Translations under genes and position numbers: made by a program
Origin: Clostridium sp. 1001271B_151109_B4
GTDB taxonomy: Bacteria > Bacillota > Clostridia > Clostridiales > Clostridiaceae
Assembly (NCBI RefSeq): GCF_015670405.1
Contig: NZ_JADPBQ010000004.1
Location: 1 to 64,000 of the forward strand
DNA length: 64,000 nt
Reading direction: 5' to 3'
Notes under the pieces: model-generated
What the model was told of the DNA's origin: nothing
Seen by the model: only the letters and a program-made list of their open reading frames with translations
Database searches by the model: none
In this document: positions 56,624-64,000 of the stretch, piece after piece
How positions within the stretch are numbered: the stretch's first letter is position 1
Layout of the letters: the number at the start of each line of letters is the position of its first letter

Positions 56624-56635
56624 CACTATATAGTG
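56624..56635. promoter_or_regulatory. Palindrome upstream of the epimerase gene
   Basis: CACTATATAGTG is a perfect 12-bp palindrome, extended by AAC/GTT on the outside. It lies 60 bp before the start of the epimerase and could be the operator for the GntR/UTRA regulator at 62197-62907. No second clear copy was found in the locus. Confidence 0.4.
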
Positions 56636-56752
56636 GGTTACACAATTATAATATGTTAACATTTTCATCTCTTCAATTAATCTATATTAAAATCTTATTA
56701 ATTGCTAATTTTTAATAATATTTGTATGTTTTTTATTTTTTATAAATAAAAA

Positions 56753-56790
56753 AAGCTATAAAATCAAACCTATTTATTGATTTTATAACC
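56753..56790 (-). terminator. Intrinsic terminator after the GH113 gene
   Basis: GCTATAAAATCAA pairs with TTGATTTTATA around an ACCTATTTA loop, followed on the minus strand by a T-run (CTTTTTTT). It is 20 bp past the stop of the GH113 gene. Confidence 0.75.
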
Positions 56791-56809
56791 TCCATCCTAT
56801 TATATTAAT

Positions 56810-57751
56810 TTATTCACTAAAATACTGAAAAATCAAATTTTCAGCTTTTTTAAACTTAACAGTATAATCTTTTTCATATTTATCCTTTGCATTTTGAGGT
56901 GATTTAATTGGCCAATCCCATAAGCAAAATCCTTTGATAAATCCTCTCTTAGAACTTTCTTCAAAAAGCTCTTTAAAATAATTATATTGATTTTCTTCAC
57001 AAACTTCTCCTGTTTCAATCAAAAACCAATCATTAGGCATCTTCGAAGCACCTTTAACTGATGGACATCCTGCCTCTGTAAATATAAAAGGTAAGTTAAA
57101 TTTTTTACATACTTCTTCAATTCTATCTAATTCCTTAGAAATTGTACCTACTGGATAATATCCCGATGCTGAAATATAATCTAATACACCCCACCATTTA
57201 ACATTATGCTCCTGATATTTATCACAATTATATGTTAATGCTCCATTATATATTTCCCTTATATTTTTCACTAAGTATCTCCATTCATCACACCTATGAT
57301 CAGTTCCTACTAATTCACAGCCTATTATAAGAATATCAACATTATTCTTTTCACAAAATTGAGCATAATGAATTATATACTCACCATAACTTTTAAACCA
57401 ATCTTTCCATTTTGGTTCACACGGAACATCCTCATCAAAAAATCTAATATATGCTCTCCAATATCCATCTGAAACATTTAACATTGGCTTAACTAATATC
57501 TTTAAACCCTTATTTTTAGAGTATTTAATTAAATCTTCTAACTGATTATCATTAGGCATATGACTGCCTGTCCAATCTATTGTTGTTGAGTAGCAATGAT
57601 CTTGCTGTGCTGCAAAAGCAAATGTTACAGCATTTATATTACAATTTAAAATTTGATAGTCTATTTCTCTTTTCGCCTCTTCTAAATTAAAATCATTTTT
57701 CCAATGCCATGTTATAAAGTTAAAACTTTTTATGTCAAATTCTAAGTTCAT
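56810..57751 (-). CDS. GH113 beta-1,4-mannanase (cytoplasmic)
   Basis: 313 residues forming a TIM barrel. Motifs: FNFITWHWKNDFNLEEAKRE at the start, VTFAFAAQQD, ILVKPMLNVSDGYWR, IIGCELVGTDHR (acid/base Glu, near 145) and FTEAGCPS (nucleophile Glu, near 225), then CLWDWP at the end. This fits GH113, which releases mannobiose and mannose from mannan oligosaccharides. There is no signal peptide, so it acts on imported chains. It begins 15 bp after the YesL-like gene stop and ends in its own terminator. Confidence 0.85.
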   Translation of the reverse strand: MNLEFDIKSFNFITWHWKNDFNLEEAKREIDYQILNCNINAVTFAFAAQQDHCYSTTIDWTGSHMPNDNQLEDLIKYSKNKGLKILVKPMLNVSDGYWRAYIRFFDEDVPCEPKWKDWFKSYGEYIIHYAQFCEKNNVDILIIGCELVGTDHRCDEWRYLVKNIREIYNGALTYNCDKYQEHNVKWWGVLDYISASGYYPVGTISKELDRIEEVCKKFNLPFIFTEAGCPSVKGASKMPNDWFLIETGEVCEENQYNYFKELFEESSKRGFIKGFCLWDWPIKSPQNAKDKYEKDYTVKFKKAENLIFQYFSE

Positions 57752-57766
57752 AAAAATCTCCTTAAT

Positions 57767-58378
57767 TTATCTATTTATCTTTACTGCATCTATAGTGCTT
57801 CTATTTATTTTTACAAACATAGCTGAAATAATAGCAATAGCTAAAATAACTAAAAATTCTTTTCTAAATATTCCTACTGCCATAAATAAAGCAAACAAAA
57901 CTGTTGTTGTAAATAACTTTTTAGGTTCCATAAACATTATTGCTAATGCATCAATATATTTAATAGGTTTTTCTTTCGCAATTACATATAAAGAATAATA
58001 TCCCCAGTACATCGTTATAACTATATATAAATATACAAAAAAATAATTTAATGTACTTGCAACCTGTGAATCTATTCTTCTTAACATAAATATTGCAATT
58101 ACTAAACTCAATGTGTATAAACCTGTTATTATTGCAGGTTTTTTATTATCTTTAAAATATTTTTTCATTCCTGTGTTAAATATTTTTAAAACACCTGAAT
58201 ATCCATCAATTTCATCATTGAATAACATTATTGAAATCTCTATATTAGTAAAAACTACTGGAACTATTGTTAATGCAAATAAACCTATTGCAAGATAGCA
58301 TATAGATATTATATTGGTTATTAGTAAAACATATAAAATATGAACGAATCTAAATGTCTTTTCCTTCATTATTATCAC
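57767..58378 (-). CDS. DUF624/YesL-family membrane protein
   Basis: 203 residues with about five hydrophobic segments and the YesL pattern, including AIGLFALTIVPVV and Y-x-x-L-x-F-x-G at the N-terminus. Members accompany carbohydrate ABC importer genes in Firmicutes (yesL and its relatives) but their function is not known. It follows the ABC permeases and an inverted-repeat element, and precedes GH113 by 15 bp. Confidence 0.75.
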   Translation of the reverse strand: MIIMKEKTFRFVHILYVLLITNIISICYLAIGLFALTIVPVVFTNIEISIMLFNDEIDGYSGVLKIFNTGMKKYFKDNKKPAIITGLYTLSLVIAIFMLRRIDSQVASTLNYFFVYLYIVITMYWGYYSLYVIAKEKPIKYIDALAIMFMEPKKLFTTTVLFALFMAVGIFRKEFLVILAIAIISAMFVKINRSTIDAVKINR

Positions 58379-58390
58379 CTCTAAAAATTA

Positions 58391-58528
58391 GTTTAGAGTT
58401 AGTAGTTTTTAGTTAATAGTTAAGGATGAAACTACTAACGCAGTTTCCAAAATATATTTTTTCTTAATTCAGCCAAAGCTAAATTTACTCCTTAACTACT
58501 AACTATTAACTCCTAACTCCTAACTACC
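58391..58528. repeat. Large imperfect hairpin between the permease and YesL genes
   Basis: The left arm (58391-58426, GTTAATAGTTAAGGA) and the right arm (58487-58528, TCCTTAACTACTAACTATTAACTCC with CTAACTCCTAAC) are inverted copies of one ACTAACT-type motif. They surround a 60-nt loop. It lies 5 bp beyond the permease stop. Confidence 0.6.
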
Positions 58529-58532
58529 AAAA

Positions 58533-59423
58533 CTATTTTACCGCTCCTGCTGTAAATCCGTTATAAATATATTTTTGTAATGATAAGAATACTATTAATG
58601 TTGGAATCATAATTAAGATAACCCCTGCACAAATAACATTCCATTGTCCACCATATGGTCCCATGAACTTATAAAGAGATGTTGCAAGTGTTCCCATATT
58701 ATCACCTGGTGCATATAAGAAAGGTGTATAGAAGTCATTATAAATACCAACTCCACGAATTATTATAATTGTAGCTATAGCTGGCTTTAATAGTGGAACT
58801 ATTAACTTTCTAAATATATAGAAGTATGATGCACCTTCAAGCATTGCTGCTTCATCATTTGAATATGGAATAGAATCCATAAACTGCATCATTATGAAAA
58901 TACTCATAACATCTGCTCCTAAATATAACACTATTGGAGCCCAAAGACTATTATATAATCCAAGTTTACTCATTATTTGGAATGTAGCAACTTGAGTAGT
59001 TACCATTGGTAAGAACATTGGCACCATATAAACAAGTAATATTGCTTTCTTTAGCTTAAAATCAAATCTATGCAATACATATGCAACCATTGCTCCAAGT
59101 AAAATTGTACCTGTTAATGAAATTACCATTATGAATGCTGTATTAAAGAAACCTCTCATCATTCCACCTTGTATGAATGCAGTTTTGAAGTTATCTAAAT
59201 TTAAAAAACTTTCTGGTAATGCTAATTTGTTTGAAGAGTAAAATTCATTATATTCCTTAAATGATGCTAAAAATATAGTTACTATTGGAAGAAGAAATAC
59301 AATTGATGCTACTATTAATGATAAATATTTTAATGTTTTAAAAAATATACTTTTTGCTCTTAAAGCAAGTAGTTCTTTATCCATCCTTGCTTTTGTTGCA
59401 TTTACTTGAGTGCTACTTTGCAT
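58533..59423 (-). CDS. Carbohydrate ABC transporter permease (MalG-type)
   Basis: 296 residues, six membrane helices. The conserved EAA loop is DEAAMLEGASYFYIFRKLIVPLL (near residue 195), the site of contact with an ATPase. It has a long N-terminal cytoplasmic segment. It overlaps the other permease gene by 11 bp, so the two are coupled. An ATPase gene is not visible; a shared MsmX-like ATPase elsewhere is likely. Confidence 0.92.
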   Translation of the reverse strand: MQSSTQVNATKARMDKELLALRAKSIFFKTLKYLSLIVASIVFLLPIVTIFLASFKEYNEFYSSNKLALPESFLNLDNFKTAFIQGGMMRGFFNTAFIMVISLTGTILLGAMVAYVLHRFDFKLKKAILLVYMVPMFLPMVTTQVATFQIMSKLGLYNSLWAPIVLYLGADVMSIFIMMQFMDSIPYSNDEAAMLEGASYFYIFRKLIVPLLKPAIATIIIIRGVGIYNDFYTPFLYAPGDNMGTLATSLYKFMGPYGGQWNVICAGVILIMIPTLIVFLSLQKYIYNGFTAGAVK

Positions 59424-60297
59424 ACTCTTTTTCCTCCTTAAAGAATATATTTTGAATTAATGCTACTGCTGCAACTATAAGCATTACTATAACAGCCATT
59501 GCTGATGCTTTACCTACTTTATTGTAAGTGAATGCTGTCTTAATTGTTTCAATAACAAATGTTGAACTTCCATTTGATCCACCAGTCATGATATATGGTA
59601 TTTCAAATACTGAAATTGCTCCTGAAATATTTAGTACTAAGTTTAATTGGATTATTCTCTTAACTGAAGGTATATAAATATACCTTATTTTTTGCCAATC
59701 TCCTGCACCATCTAGATCTGCAGCTTCTAAAACTTCATCTGAAATTGATTGTAAAGCTCCTAAGAATATAATAAAGTTATATCCAAAAAATCTCCAAATT
59801 GATGTAAATGCTAAGGAGAAATTAACATAATGAGCATCTCCAAGCCATTGTCTAATTATACTATCTAGTCCTAACATGCTAAGTACAGTATCTAATGTTC
59901 CATTTGGTTGGAAGAAGAATAAAAACATTAATGATATTGCAACCCCATTGATTAAATAAGGGAAAAAGAATAATGACTTAAAGAAACCTTTACCTTTAAT
60001 TTTAGAATTAATTATTACTGCAAAAACGAATGCTAAAGCTAACTGTATTAAACCGCCAACAAAATAATATAAACTATTTTTTAATACCGAGAAAACTTCT
60101 GGATCGCTAAATATATTTATATAATTCTCTAGTCCAATAAACGTCTTAGCTCCATATCCCTTCCAATTAGTAAAACTGTAAGATATCATATTTATTGCTG
60201 GTAAATATGTAAATACAAACAGTAATGTAAGTGGAATTAGTAAGAATAGTGCTATTATAAATTTCCTTTGTGTTTTGTAACTTACATTTTTAAACAC
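59413..60297 (-). CDS. Carbohydrate ABC transporter permease (MalF-type)
   Basis: 294 residues, six membrane helices. The EAA loop is DEVLEAADLDGAGDWQKIRYIYIPSV, followed by the helix LNLVLNISGAISVFEIPYIM. The N-terminus has the usual LLIPLTLLFVFTYLPAINMI helix. It partners the MalG-type permease behind it and receives substrate from the lipoprotein at 60427-61725. Confidence 0.92.
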   Translation of the reverse strand: MFKNVSYKTQRKFIIALFLLIPLTLLFVFTYLPAINMISYSFTNWKGYGAKTFIGLENYINIFSDPEVFSVLKNSLYYFVGGLIQLALAFVFAVIINSKIKGKGFFKSLFFFPYLINGVAISLMFLFFFQPNGTLDTVLSMLGLDSIIRQWLGDAHYVNFSLAFTSIWRFFGYNFIIFLGALQSISDEVLEAADLDGAGDWQKIRYIYIPSVKRIIQLNLVLNISGAISVFEIPYIMTGGSNGSSTFVIETIKTAFTYNKVGKASAMAVIVMLIVAAVALIQNIFFKEEKEYAK

Positions 60298-60384
60298 AGT
60301 TTCTCCCCCTTTACGACCTCTTTCCTTTAATACTTCTATGCTCTATTTACATTAATTTAGAGACTTTAATATATAAATAATTTA

Positions 60385-60410
60385 ATAAGTGGGGGAAAAT
60401 CCCCCCTAAT
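60385..60410 (-). terminator. GC-rich hairpin between solute-binding protein and permease genes
   Basis: GGGGGAAAATCCCCC (60391-60405) with C and G extra bases forms a short strong hairpin 20 bp beyond the stop of the solute-binding protein gene. Such elements partly stop transcription or protect the 3' end, so that the binding protein is made in excess. Confidence 0.7.
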
Positions 60411-60426
60411 TTATCTATACAAATTA

Positions 60427-61725
60427 CTATTGAGATAATTTTTCTTTGTTAGTATTCCACTTATTGTTATAATCTTCAATAACTTTATCGAAGTCTGCTC
60501 TGCTCTTCTTAGCAGCTATTACAGCATTTTGGATGTATTCACCAACCCAGAATTTAGTTCCTGCTTCGTTAGCTATTTCAGTAGTTAAATCACTTGCTGC
60601 TTGATCTGCTTCTGCTGGATCTGCAAACATTAATTCAACACCAGATTCTTGATATTCTTTAACAACTGGATTTCCAGAAGTAAGCTTTTGATTAGCAGGA
60701 ATAAATCCACAACTATCTAAATAATCTAAAGAATTAGCAAAGAATATAGCAAAATCTTTAGCTTCTTCTTTATGTTTAGAGTATTTACTTACACCTAAGT
60801 AGTTATCTGGACCTGCACCAGCCTTTAATTCCCCTGAATTAGTTGCTGGGAATGGAGCAATTGCAATATCATCTGAATTTGCTGCATTTGCTTCTTGAAT
60901 TTGTGATACTGCCCACATACCTAAAGTCATCATACCTATTTTACCGTTAGCCATATCAACTTTTGATTGTTCCCAGTTAGTTGTAGCTAAATCAGCTTCA
61001 ACCCAGCCTTCACTAACAAACTTATAAAGAATTTCTAACATATCTCCTGTTGGCTTTCCAGCTGAGAATGGACTTTCCATTGATCCCATATCTCTATAGT
61101 AATATGGATTTCCATAAATTACAGAAGAAACAGCATCATATTGGCTTAATGGCCACATATCAGCTGAGTTAATAGCTACTGGAATTACCCCTTCTTGTTC
61201 ACTAATTTTTGCTAATGCAGTATATAATTCATCTAAAGTTCTTGGGAATTCATCATAACCAGCTTCAGCAAATACTTTCTTGTTATAAACAACACCATCT
61301 GCCCCTAATCCATTTGGAATACCATAAACTGTATCAGTATTTAAATCAGCTCTCTCACTTACTCCAATGTAATCGCTATAATCATCTACTGATCCTAACG
61401 GTTCAAAGAATTCTCCTAATTCATCAGCTTTGAACGCTGGTAATATATTCAATACATCTCCGTAATCCTGAGTATTCATTCTTGTTTGAACTATACTTTC
61501 ATAATCAGTAATTGCTTCCCATTCTATTTTTACACCTTTTTCTTCATAGTACTTATCTGCAACTGTTTTTAACACTGTGTCTTTTATATCTGTCCTATGT
61601 GTTAAAACCTTTAAAGTAACTTCACCTTTTCCATCTCCACCATCAGAAGTTGTTGATGAACACCCTGCAAAAAGCGATGTTGCTATTACACTTGCACAAA
61701 TAACACTTAATAATCTTTTTTTCAT
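60427..61725 (-). CDS. Sugar ABC transporter solute-binding lipoprotein
   Basis: 432 residues of the SBP_bac_1 family. Lipoprotein signal with lipobox LFAGC (Cys22). Features include LKVLTHRTDIKDTVL, YEEKGVKIEWEAITDYES, YGIPNGLGADGVVYNKKVFAEAG and GKIGMMTLGMWAVSQI. It captures oligosaccharides at the cell surface; the company of mannan enzymes suggests beta-manno-oligosaccharides. First gene of the importer operon. The preceding region has an AACGTT palindrome. Confidence 0.9.
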   Translation of the reverse strand: MKKRLLSVICASVIATSLFAGCSSTTSDGGDGKGEVTLKVLTHRTDIKDTVLKTVADKYYEEKGVKIEWEAITDYESIVQTRMNTQDYGDVLNILPAFKADELGEFFEPLGSVDDYSDYIGVSERADLNTDTVYGIPNGLGADGVVYNKKVFAEAGYDEFPRTLDELYTALAKISEQEGVIPVAINSADMWPLSQYDAVSSVIYGNPYYYRDMGSMESPFSAGKPTGDMLEILYKFVSEGWVEADLATTNWEQSKVDMANGKIGMMTLGMWAVSQIQEANAANSDDIAIAPFPATNSGELKAGAGPDNYLGVSKYSKHKEEAKDFAIFFANSLDYLDSCGFIPANQKLTSGNPVVKEYQESGVELMFADPAEADQAASDLTTEIANEAGTKFWVGEYIQNAVIAAKKSRADFDKVIEDYNNKWNTNKEKLSQ

Positions 61726-61766
61726 TGTAATCCTCCCCTTGAAAATTCATCTTTTCCTTATCATTC

Positions 61767-61781
61767 AGCAAACGTTTTCCT
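61767..61781. promoter_or_regulatory. CcpA (cre)-like site upstream of the importer
   Basis: The minus-strand reading AGGAAAACGTTTGCT matches most of the catabolite-responsive element consensus TGWAANCGNTNWCA around a central AACGTT. It lies about 45 bp before the start of the binding-protein gene, suited to carbon catabolite repression. A LacI-type sugar repressor is the alternative. Confidence 0.5.
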
Positions 61782-61956
61782 GTTTACATTTTTATTTTAC
61801 AAACTTTTAATTCACTATTCTATGTTTTCACCATTACAGCATAATTTTGATTTATAAATCGTATAATTCATTTATAATTACATAATTATCTATTAATTTT
61901 TGTTAGTTCTTCTAATAACTCTATTTTTTATGTTCTAAAAGTACTTTTAAGGATAA

Positions 61957-61990
61957 AAAAATAGGCAGAACTTATAATTCTACCTATTTT
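61957..61990. terminator. Intrinsic terminator downstream of the GntR gene
   Basis: AAAAATAGGCAGAA and TTCTACCTATTTT pair with a short loop, flanked by A/T runs. It lies beyond the repeat block that follows the GntR stop. Confidence 0.75.
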
Positions 61991-61998
61991 AATAGCAA

Positions 61999-62199
61999 CT
62001 TAAGTTTCTTCAGCCGCTGAGTATACCGTATGTAACTTCCACTAACTAAAGCTAAGATTTAGAGTGTCAGTTAAAATTTGGAGTTTTAAGCAAGTTCCAT
62101 TAACTAAATCAAGATTTAGAATACACCTTAAGGAAACTCGACTCCTTTCAGTCGCTGAGTAAGTTCGATTAACTAAATCAAGATTTAGAATCTCACTTA
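61999..62199. repeat. Palindromic repeats (family A) at the 3' end of the GntR gene
   Basis: A clean copy AAGGAAACTCGACTCCTTTC-AGTCGCTGAGT followed by AAGTTCGATTAACTAAATCAAGATTTAGAATCT (62128-62199) is preceded by a diverged copy (61999-62125) with CGCTGAGTA, CTAAGATTTAGAG and AAAATTTGGAGTTT. The last copy runs into the stop codon at 62197, exactly as at 46047. Confidence 0.75.
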
Positions 62200-62907
62200 T
62201 ATAACTGTTATGGTTTTAAATTCGTATTTATCATATCTATGTCTTGCAAAAGAATATTCAAAGGCTTTCCCATTCTCTAAATAAGCAATTCTCTCAACCT
62301 CTATAACCGGTTCATCACTTTTTAGCTTCAAATGCTCTTTATCATTTTCATTACTTTTATCTGCTCTAATAGTTGAATGTGCACTTTGTATTTTTAATCC
62401 TAGCTTATCTTTAATATATGCATATATAGACCCTTCAACATCATCAATTTTCAAACCTGGAATTATATTTATTGGCATATATGTTTTTTCAATAACTGTT
62501 GGCTCATCATCAATATACCTAACTCTATTTATTAGATATACAAAGCTATCACTTTCAAGCTTCAACATATTAGCAATCTTATCATCGGCATTAATTACTG
62601 TGAATTTTAATACCTTACTAGTAACCTTATGACCTATACTATTATATGTTAATCCTGAAAACTGCTTTTTATCTATTATTCCATGTATCTCTTTTTCGGT
62701 GATATCTTTGATAAAAGTACCAGATCCTCGTCTTTTAACAATTAACCCCTCAGAAACTAATAGATCTAAAGCTTTTTTTACAGTCATTTTACTTACATTA
62801 TATTTTTCACATATCTCTTTTTCAAAAGGTAATCTTTCATTTGGTTTATATATACCTTTAAGTATATCTTCCTTAATATCAATTGCTATGATCTCATATT
62901 TATTCAT
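62197..62907 (-). CDS. GntR family transcriptional regulator (UTRA effector domain)
   Basis: 236 residues. The N-terminal winged helix is KEICEKYNVSKMTVKKALDL, then a GSGTFIKD wing (about residues 27-65). The C-terminal UTRA domain (about 85-230) has FVYLINRVRYIDDEPTVIEKTYMP and the final family pattern FEYSFARHRYDKYEF. UTRA domains bind sugar phosphates or similar small molecules. It lies between the ROK kinase gene and the importer and is the likely regulator of the mannan genes. Confidence 0.9.
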   Translation of the reverse strand: MNKYEIIAIDIKEDILKGIYKPNERLPFEKEICEKYNVSKMTVKKALDLLVSEGLIVKRRGSGTFIKDITEKEIHGIIDKKQFSGLTYNSIGHKVTSKVLKFTVINADDKIANMLKLESDSFVYLINRVRYIDDEPTVIEKTYMPINIIPGLKIDDVEGSIYAYIKDKLGLKIQSAHSTIRADKSNENDKEHLKLKSDEPVIEVERIAYLENGKAFEYSFARHRYDKYEFKTITVI

Positions 62908-62945
62908 TTAGCACTTCCTCTGTAATTATTATTTAAAATAATAAC

Positions 62946-63863
62946 CTATTTGATCTCAATTGGCAACTCCTGCTTTTGAAGAAAATTATATAAAGCGCCT
63001 AACTTATTAGCATCATTCCCATAGACACATTTTCTTATTACTGGTATAACTGTTGCATACTCATTGGTATCTAATATTTCTTTAACCCTATTAGTAATAT
63101 CATCAATTATACCTTCTCTTTCAGAAATCGCTCCACCTAAAATCACAGTTTCTGGATCATATGTGTACTGTATATTAATTATACCTATAGCCATATAAGT
63201 GAAAAATTTATTAACTTCTTCAATAGCAATTTCGTCTCCATAATCATATAATTCAAAAGCCTTTTTACCATCAAAACTATTAATATCTACTCCTTTTCTC
63301 TTTGCTATAGCTTTAGCCAGTGCAAAAGTCGATCCAACATCACTCCATACTAAAAGCTTATTTTTTTTAACATCACAATCAACTATACAATATCCAAATT
63401 CACCACCATGCATATGTGCACCTGTATGTATTCTCTTATCTTTTACAATTGCACCACCAATTCCAGTTCCACAAACAATAAATGCAGAATCATCATTATC
63501 TTTAGCTGCACCTAACCAACATTCACCTAAAGCTGCACAATTTGCATCATTCTCTATTTCAACCTTTAACCCTGTTTTTTCTTGTAATATTTCTTTAAAG
63601 TTAATTCCATAAATATATGGTATAGCAATTTTACTCTTTATACTTCCTTCTACTGAATCAACTGCCCCAGGTGCGCTTATTGCTATACCCTCCAATAAGA
63701 ATTGCACTTTATGAGTTTCAACTAAAGAAGCCAATTCTTCAAAAAAACCTTCTACCGTTTCAGAAATCCCAATTTTACCACTAATCAATATTTCTCCTAA
63801 ATTTGTTATTACTGACCATTTAACGGCTGATCCCCCGATATCATATACCATATAATTTGCCAT
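62946..63863 (-). CDS. ROK family sugar kinase (BglK-like)
   Basis: 305 residues. ATP-binding DIGGSAVKWSVI at the start, then GIAISAPGAVD, IENDANCAALGE and CGTGIGGAIVKD, HMHGGEFGY. The zinc motif CxCGxxGC of typical ROK glucokinases is missing (YCIVDCDVKKNK instead), as in beta-glucoside or other zinc-free ROK kinases. It would phosphorylate glucose, mannose or a disaccharide released by the locus. It lies 38 bp upstream of the GntR gene, probably in one transcript. Confidence 0.85.
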   Translation of the reverse strand: MANYMVYDIGGSAVKWSVITNLGEILISGKIGISETVEGFFEELASLVETHKVQFLLEGIAISAPGAVDSVEGSIKSKIAIPYIYGINFKEILQEKTGLKVEIENDANCAALGECWLGAAKDNDDSAFIVCGTGIGGAIVKDKRIHTGAHMHGGEFGYCIVDCDVKKNKLLVWSDVGSTFALAKAIAKRKGVDINSFDGKKAFELYDYGDEIAIEEVNKFFTYMAIGIINIQYTYDPETVILGGAISEREGIIDDITNRVKEILDTNEYATVIPVIRKCVYGNDANKLGALYNFLQKQELPIEIK

Positions 63864-63925
63864 CTCTACCCTCCATAAGTAAATAAAATCATCAATACCT
63901 TCTAATAAGTATATACTTTAACTTA

Positions 63926-64000
63926 TTATTTGTCTATACTTTTATCCTTCTGTTTGCTCATTTCATCCCACTTTAAATTAATATCATTAATTAATCTATC
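63926..64000 (-). CDS. C-terminal end of an unidentified protein (partial at the right edge)
   Basis: The minus-strand frame entering from the right edge reads D-R-L-I-N-D-I-N-L-K-W-D-E-M-S-K-Q-K-D-K-S-I-D-K and then two TAA codons. It is polar and Lys-rich at the end, as in a protein C-terminus. The gene ends 63 bp before the ROK kinase start, so it may be part of the same operon. No family can be assigned from 24 residues. Confidence 0.6.
   Translation of the reverse strand, partial: DRLINDINLKWDEMSKQKDKSIDK

Noticed and set aside
63903-63928. Terminator between the partial gene and the ROK gene
   Set aside because: TAATAAGT/ACTTATTA is only an 8-bp AT stem without a T-run, too weak to call.

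Overview
The window is low-GC, AT-rich DNA typical of a Clostridium sensu stricto (cluster I) bacterium. Supporting signs are strong AGGAGG-type ribosome binding sites, small spore-former-style genes, a tmRNA whose tag reads AEDNFALAA, and gene families (DUF1836, DegV, carboxypeptidase Taq, WG-repeat protein, M60 mucinase with CBM32 modules) common in gut clostridia. I do not assign a species. Nearly all genes lie on the minus strand; the exceptions are the partial transporter at the left edge, a large sensor kinase (12417-15554) and a small secreted or membrane protein (37968-38879).

Layout. 1-1.7 kb: the end of a membrane transporter, then two tiny paralogous proteins flanking a repeat and His-rich protein. 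2-12 kb: housekeeping and stress genes (glgB, a DUF1836/DegV pair, an M32 carboxypeptidase, a MATE-MerR pair with a duplicated MerR-type promoter, and a nitroreductase/ArsR/metallo-beta-lactamase-fold operon). 12-16 kb: a GH32 remnant, an orphan two-propeller sensor histidine kinase and a PIN-domain remnant. 16-23 kb: a five-gene nickel/peptide-type ABC importer, an IS3-family remnant, a decayed methyltransferase, a His-rich CsoR/RcnR-family metal sensor and a frameshifted membrane gene. 23-38 kb: tmRNA, a possible small RNA, a WG-repeat protein, a sucrose catabolic pair (scrB, scrK) with a palindromic operator, a 2449-residue secreted M60 peptidase preceded by a c-di-GMP-I riboswitch, and a LacI-family regulator. 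38-46 kb: smpB, rnr and secG, then a glycolipid/cell-envelope operon. 46-64 kb: a large beta-mannan/glucomannan oligosaccharide utilisation locus with enolase inside it.

How the genes work together. The mannan locus encodes an ABC importer (lipoprotein plus two permeases, with no ATPase in view), two different SGNH acetyl-esterases (CE2-like and CE17-like), a cytoplasmic GH113 beta-mannanase, a mannobiose 2-epimerase-type AGE enzyme, two GH130 phosphorylases of different subtypes, a GH1 beta-glucosidase, a ROK sugar kinase and a GntR/UTRA regulator. None of the enzymes has a signal peptide. This fits uptake of acetylated manno-oligosaccharides followed by deacetylation and phosphorolysis in the cytoplasm. 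No extracellular mannanase is visible in the window.

The core order eno - secG - rnr - smpB - ssrA is kept on one strand but is split by accessory blocks. Several gene ends carry interspersed palindromic repeat families. The most notable regulatory signals are the c-di-GMP-I riboswitch with a terminator/antiterminator upstream of the mucinase, and the tandem MerR-type promoters with exact 19-bp spacers upstream of the MATE gene.
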